A DNA stretch of 37,354 nucleotides from Nitrosomonas sp. Its GTDB lineage: Bacteria > Pseudomonadota > Gammaproteobacteria > Burkholderiales > Nitrosomonadaceae. Where the stretch lies: positions 1-37,354 of the forward strand of contig SSFW01000062.1 in NCBI GenBank assembly GCA_008015595.1. The letters run 5' to 3'. Made by a program: the position numbers and the translations under genes. The notes beneath the pieces are model-generated. The model was not told where the DNA came from, made no database searches, and saw nothing but the letters and a program-made list of their open reading frames with translations. Below are positions 35,925 to 37,354 of this stretch, in pieces (positions within the stretch are counted from its first letter, which is position 1; each line of letters opens with the position of its first letter).

Positions 35925-37354
35925 TCACTTCCCAGTCGCTGCAAATGGCGGCGCAATCCCTAGTTCTCGGCAATACGCAGCAATGGTGGCATCGGTTTGC
36001 TGGCTTTGCGCTTCCAGCGCTTGGAGTTGTTCGGCAATCGCGTTTAGGTCGATTTCCGCTTCTGCTTCAAAGGTATCAACATAGCGCGGAATGAGGAGAT
36101 TGTAGTCGTTGGCTTTGATGGTTTCCAGGCTGGCGACATGGCTAAACTTATCCTGATCGCTACGCGCTAGATAGGCTTCGACGATTTTCTCGATATGTTG
36201 CGGGCGCAGCAAATTCTGCGTTTTGACTTTGTCGAATGCCTGACTGGCGTCAATAAACAGGATATTGTGAGGGTTGCGGCGGCATTTCTTGAATACCAAC
36301 ACGCAAGTGGGAATGCTGGTGCCGTAGAAAATATTGGCCGGCAAACCAATCACGGCATCCAGGCAATTCATTTGCGCGATCAAGTATTGGCGAATATGGC
36401 CTTCCGCTGCGCCGCGGAACAGTACACCATGCGGCACACCACGGCCATGGTGCCATCTTCCGCGAGTTGGTAGATCATATGTTGTACAAACGCCATATCG
36501 GCTTTGCTACTGGGCGTCAATTTGCCATAAACACTAAAGCGATCATCGCTCATGAACAGCGGATTAGCGCTCCAATGCGCGGAAAATGGCGGATTAGCAA
36601 CGATGGCATCGAAACGCAGCTCGCGGTGTTGCGGGTGTTCCAGCGTGTCTTCCTGGCGGATGTCAAAATCGGCGTAATGCACATCATGCAGAATCATGTT
36701 CATGCGCGCCAGATTATACGTGGTACGGTTCAATTCCTGGCCGTAAATCTTGTCGACATGCTCGGCTTCACGTTTGACGCGCAATAACAGCGAACCACTG
36801 CCACAGGTTGGGTCATACAGTTTTTTGATGTTTTTGTTTTGTGCAGTTACCAGTTTGGCCAGCAAGGTGGAAACCGGCTGCGGGGTGTAGAATTCACCCG
36901 CTTTTTTGCCCGCGCCGCTGGCAAACTCACCGATCAGATATTCATAGGCATCGCCGAGCACGTCTGCCGTGCCATCGGTCAAGCTAAAATCGATTTTATC
37001 CAAATGCACCAGCACTTTGGTCACCAGTGCATTTTTGGCTTTTTCGGTCGCACCCAGTTTGGAAGAGGTCAAATCCAGATCTTCAAACAGATTGCTAAAA
37101 TCGTCAGCACTGTCGGTACCGAGCGTGCTTTGCTCGATATTTTTCAGGATGCGCGTCAGATCGGGCAGAATGAAATTGTAGTGCTCGCCATCCGTATCGC
37201 TATCCGATTGGCTGTTGCCTTTCATCGCAATGGCGTGGAACAGTTCAGACGGCTTGAGGAAATAACCCAGCTCCGTCACCGCCGCCTCATGCACCGCTTG
37301 CACGATTTCTGCGCCTTCAGTGGTTTGTTCATCGATGGCTGCGAATTTCAACTG
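35925..37354 (-). pseudogene. hsdM: Type I DNA methyltransferase subunit M, frameshifted and partial
   Basis: N6-adenine methyltransferase subunit; the start lies beyond the window end. The first frame (37354 to about 36440) has the SAM motif DPTCGSGSLL and the catalytic NPPF in IVANPPFSAHW, then EDGTMAVV. The frame then breaks and the C-terminal part (PHGVLFRGAAEGHIRQYLI to 35925) continues in another frame. Adding one A at about 36437/36438 restores GTG GTG ATG CCG, so VVMPHG, which is the normal family sequence. As written, the first frame runs to a premature stop at 36380 and loses the region needed for assembly. Otherwise it is like EcoR124I HsdM. This could be a real mutation or a sequencing error. 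Confidence 0.85.

Noticed and set aside
36380-36445. Programmed ribosomal frameshift in hsdM
   Set aside because: No slippery sequence or stimulatory structure was recognised, and a one-base deletion explains the join exactly.

Overview
The window looks like chromosomal DNA of a betaproteobacterium, most probably a Nitrosomonas-like ammonia oxidiser. This is inferred from the gene set (str-S10-spc ribosomal cluster, GH57 glycogen enzymes, PEP-CTERM surface proteins, DUF3750/DUF4389/DUF3617 genes). No rRNA, tRNA, CRISPR array or transposase gene was found.

Positions 1-10636 (all minus strand) are the str, S10 and start of the spc ribosomal clusters, read as rpsL-rpsG-fusA-tuf-rpsJ-rplC-rplD-rplW-rplB-rpsS-rplV-rpsC-rplP-rpmC-rpsQ-rplN-rplX-rplE. 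RplE is cut by the window edge. The rpoB/rpoC genes that often precede rpsL are absent; a glycogen locus lies there instead. Positions 10820-18358 hold two GH57 alpha-glucan enzymes and glgC on the minus strand, with glgB divergent on the plus strand: synthesis, branching and remodelling of a storage alpha-glucan.

Positions 18457-31099 are a mixed housekeeping and envelope region. It holds nadA, an EEP-family phosphatase coupled to a ClsB-type cardiolipin synthase broken by a one-base frameshift, a DUF3750 protein, a Sel1-repeat lytic transglycosylase, a DUF4389 membrane protein, an exported pentapeptide-repeat protein, a ferric-reductase-like membrane protein, a small lipoprotein with a LysM L,D-transpeptidase, a DUF3617 protein, two PEP-CTERM proteins and a membrane-anchored MsrA-thioredoxin-MsrB fusion. 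The second PEP-CTERM gene has a perfect FNR-type box centred 41.5 bases before the start expected from its -10 element, which predicts redox- or NO-responsive control.

Positions 31156-37354 (minus strand, visibly richer in G+C than the ribosomal block) form a type I restriction-modification locus with an unusual order: hsdM-hsdS-mazE-mazF-hsdR. A complete MazEF toxin-antitoxin module with its own sigma70-like promoter, overlapped by a perfect palindrome, sits between the specificity and restriction genes, and hsdR overlaps mazF by one base. HsdM carries an apparent one-base deletion that would inactivate both modification and restriction. This nested module, with restriction possibly tied to toxin-antitoxin autoregulation, is the most interesting arrangement in the window.
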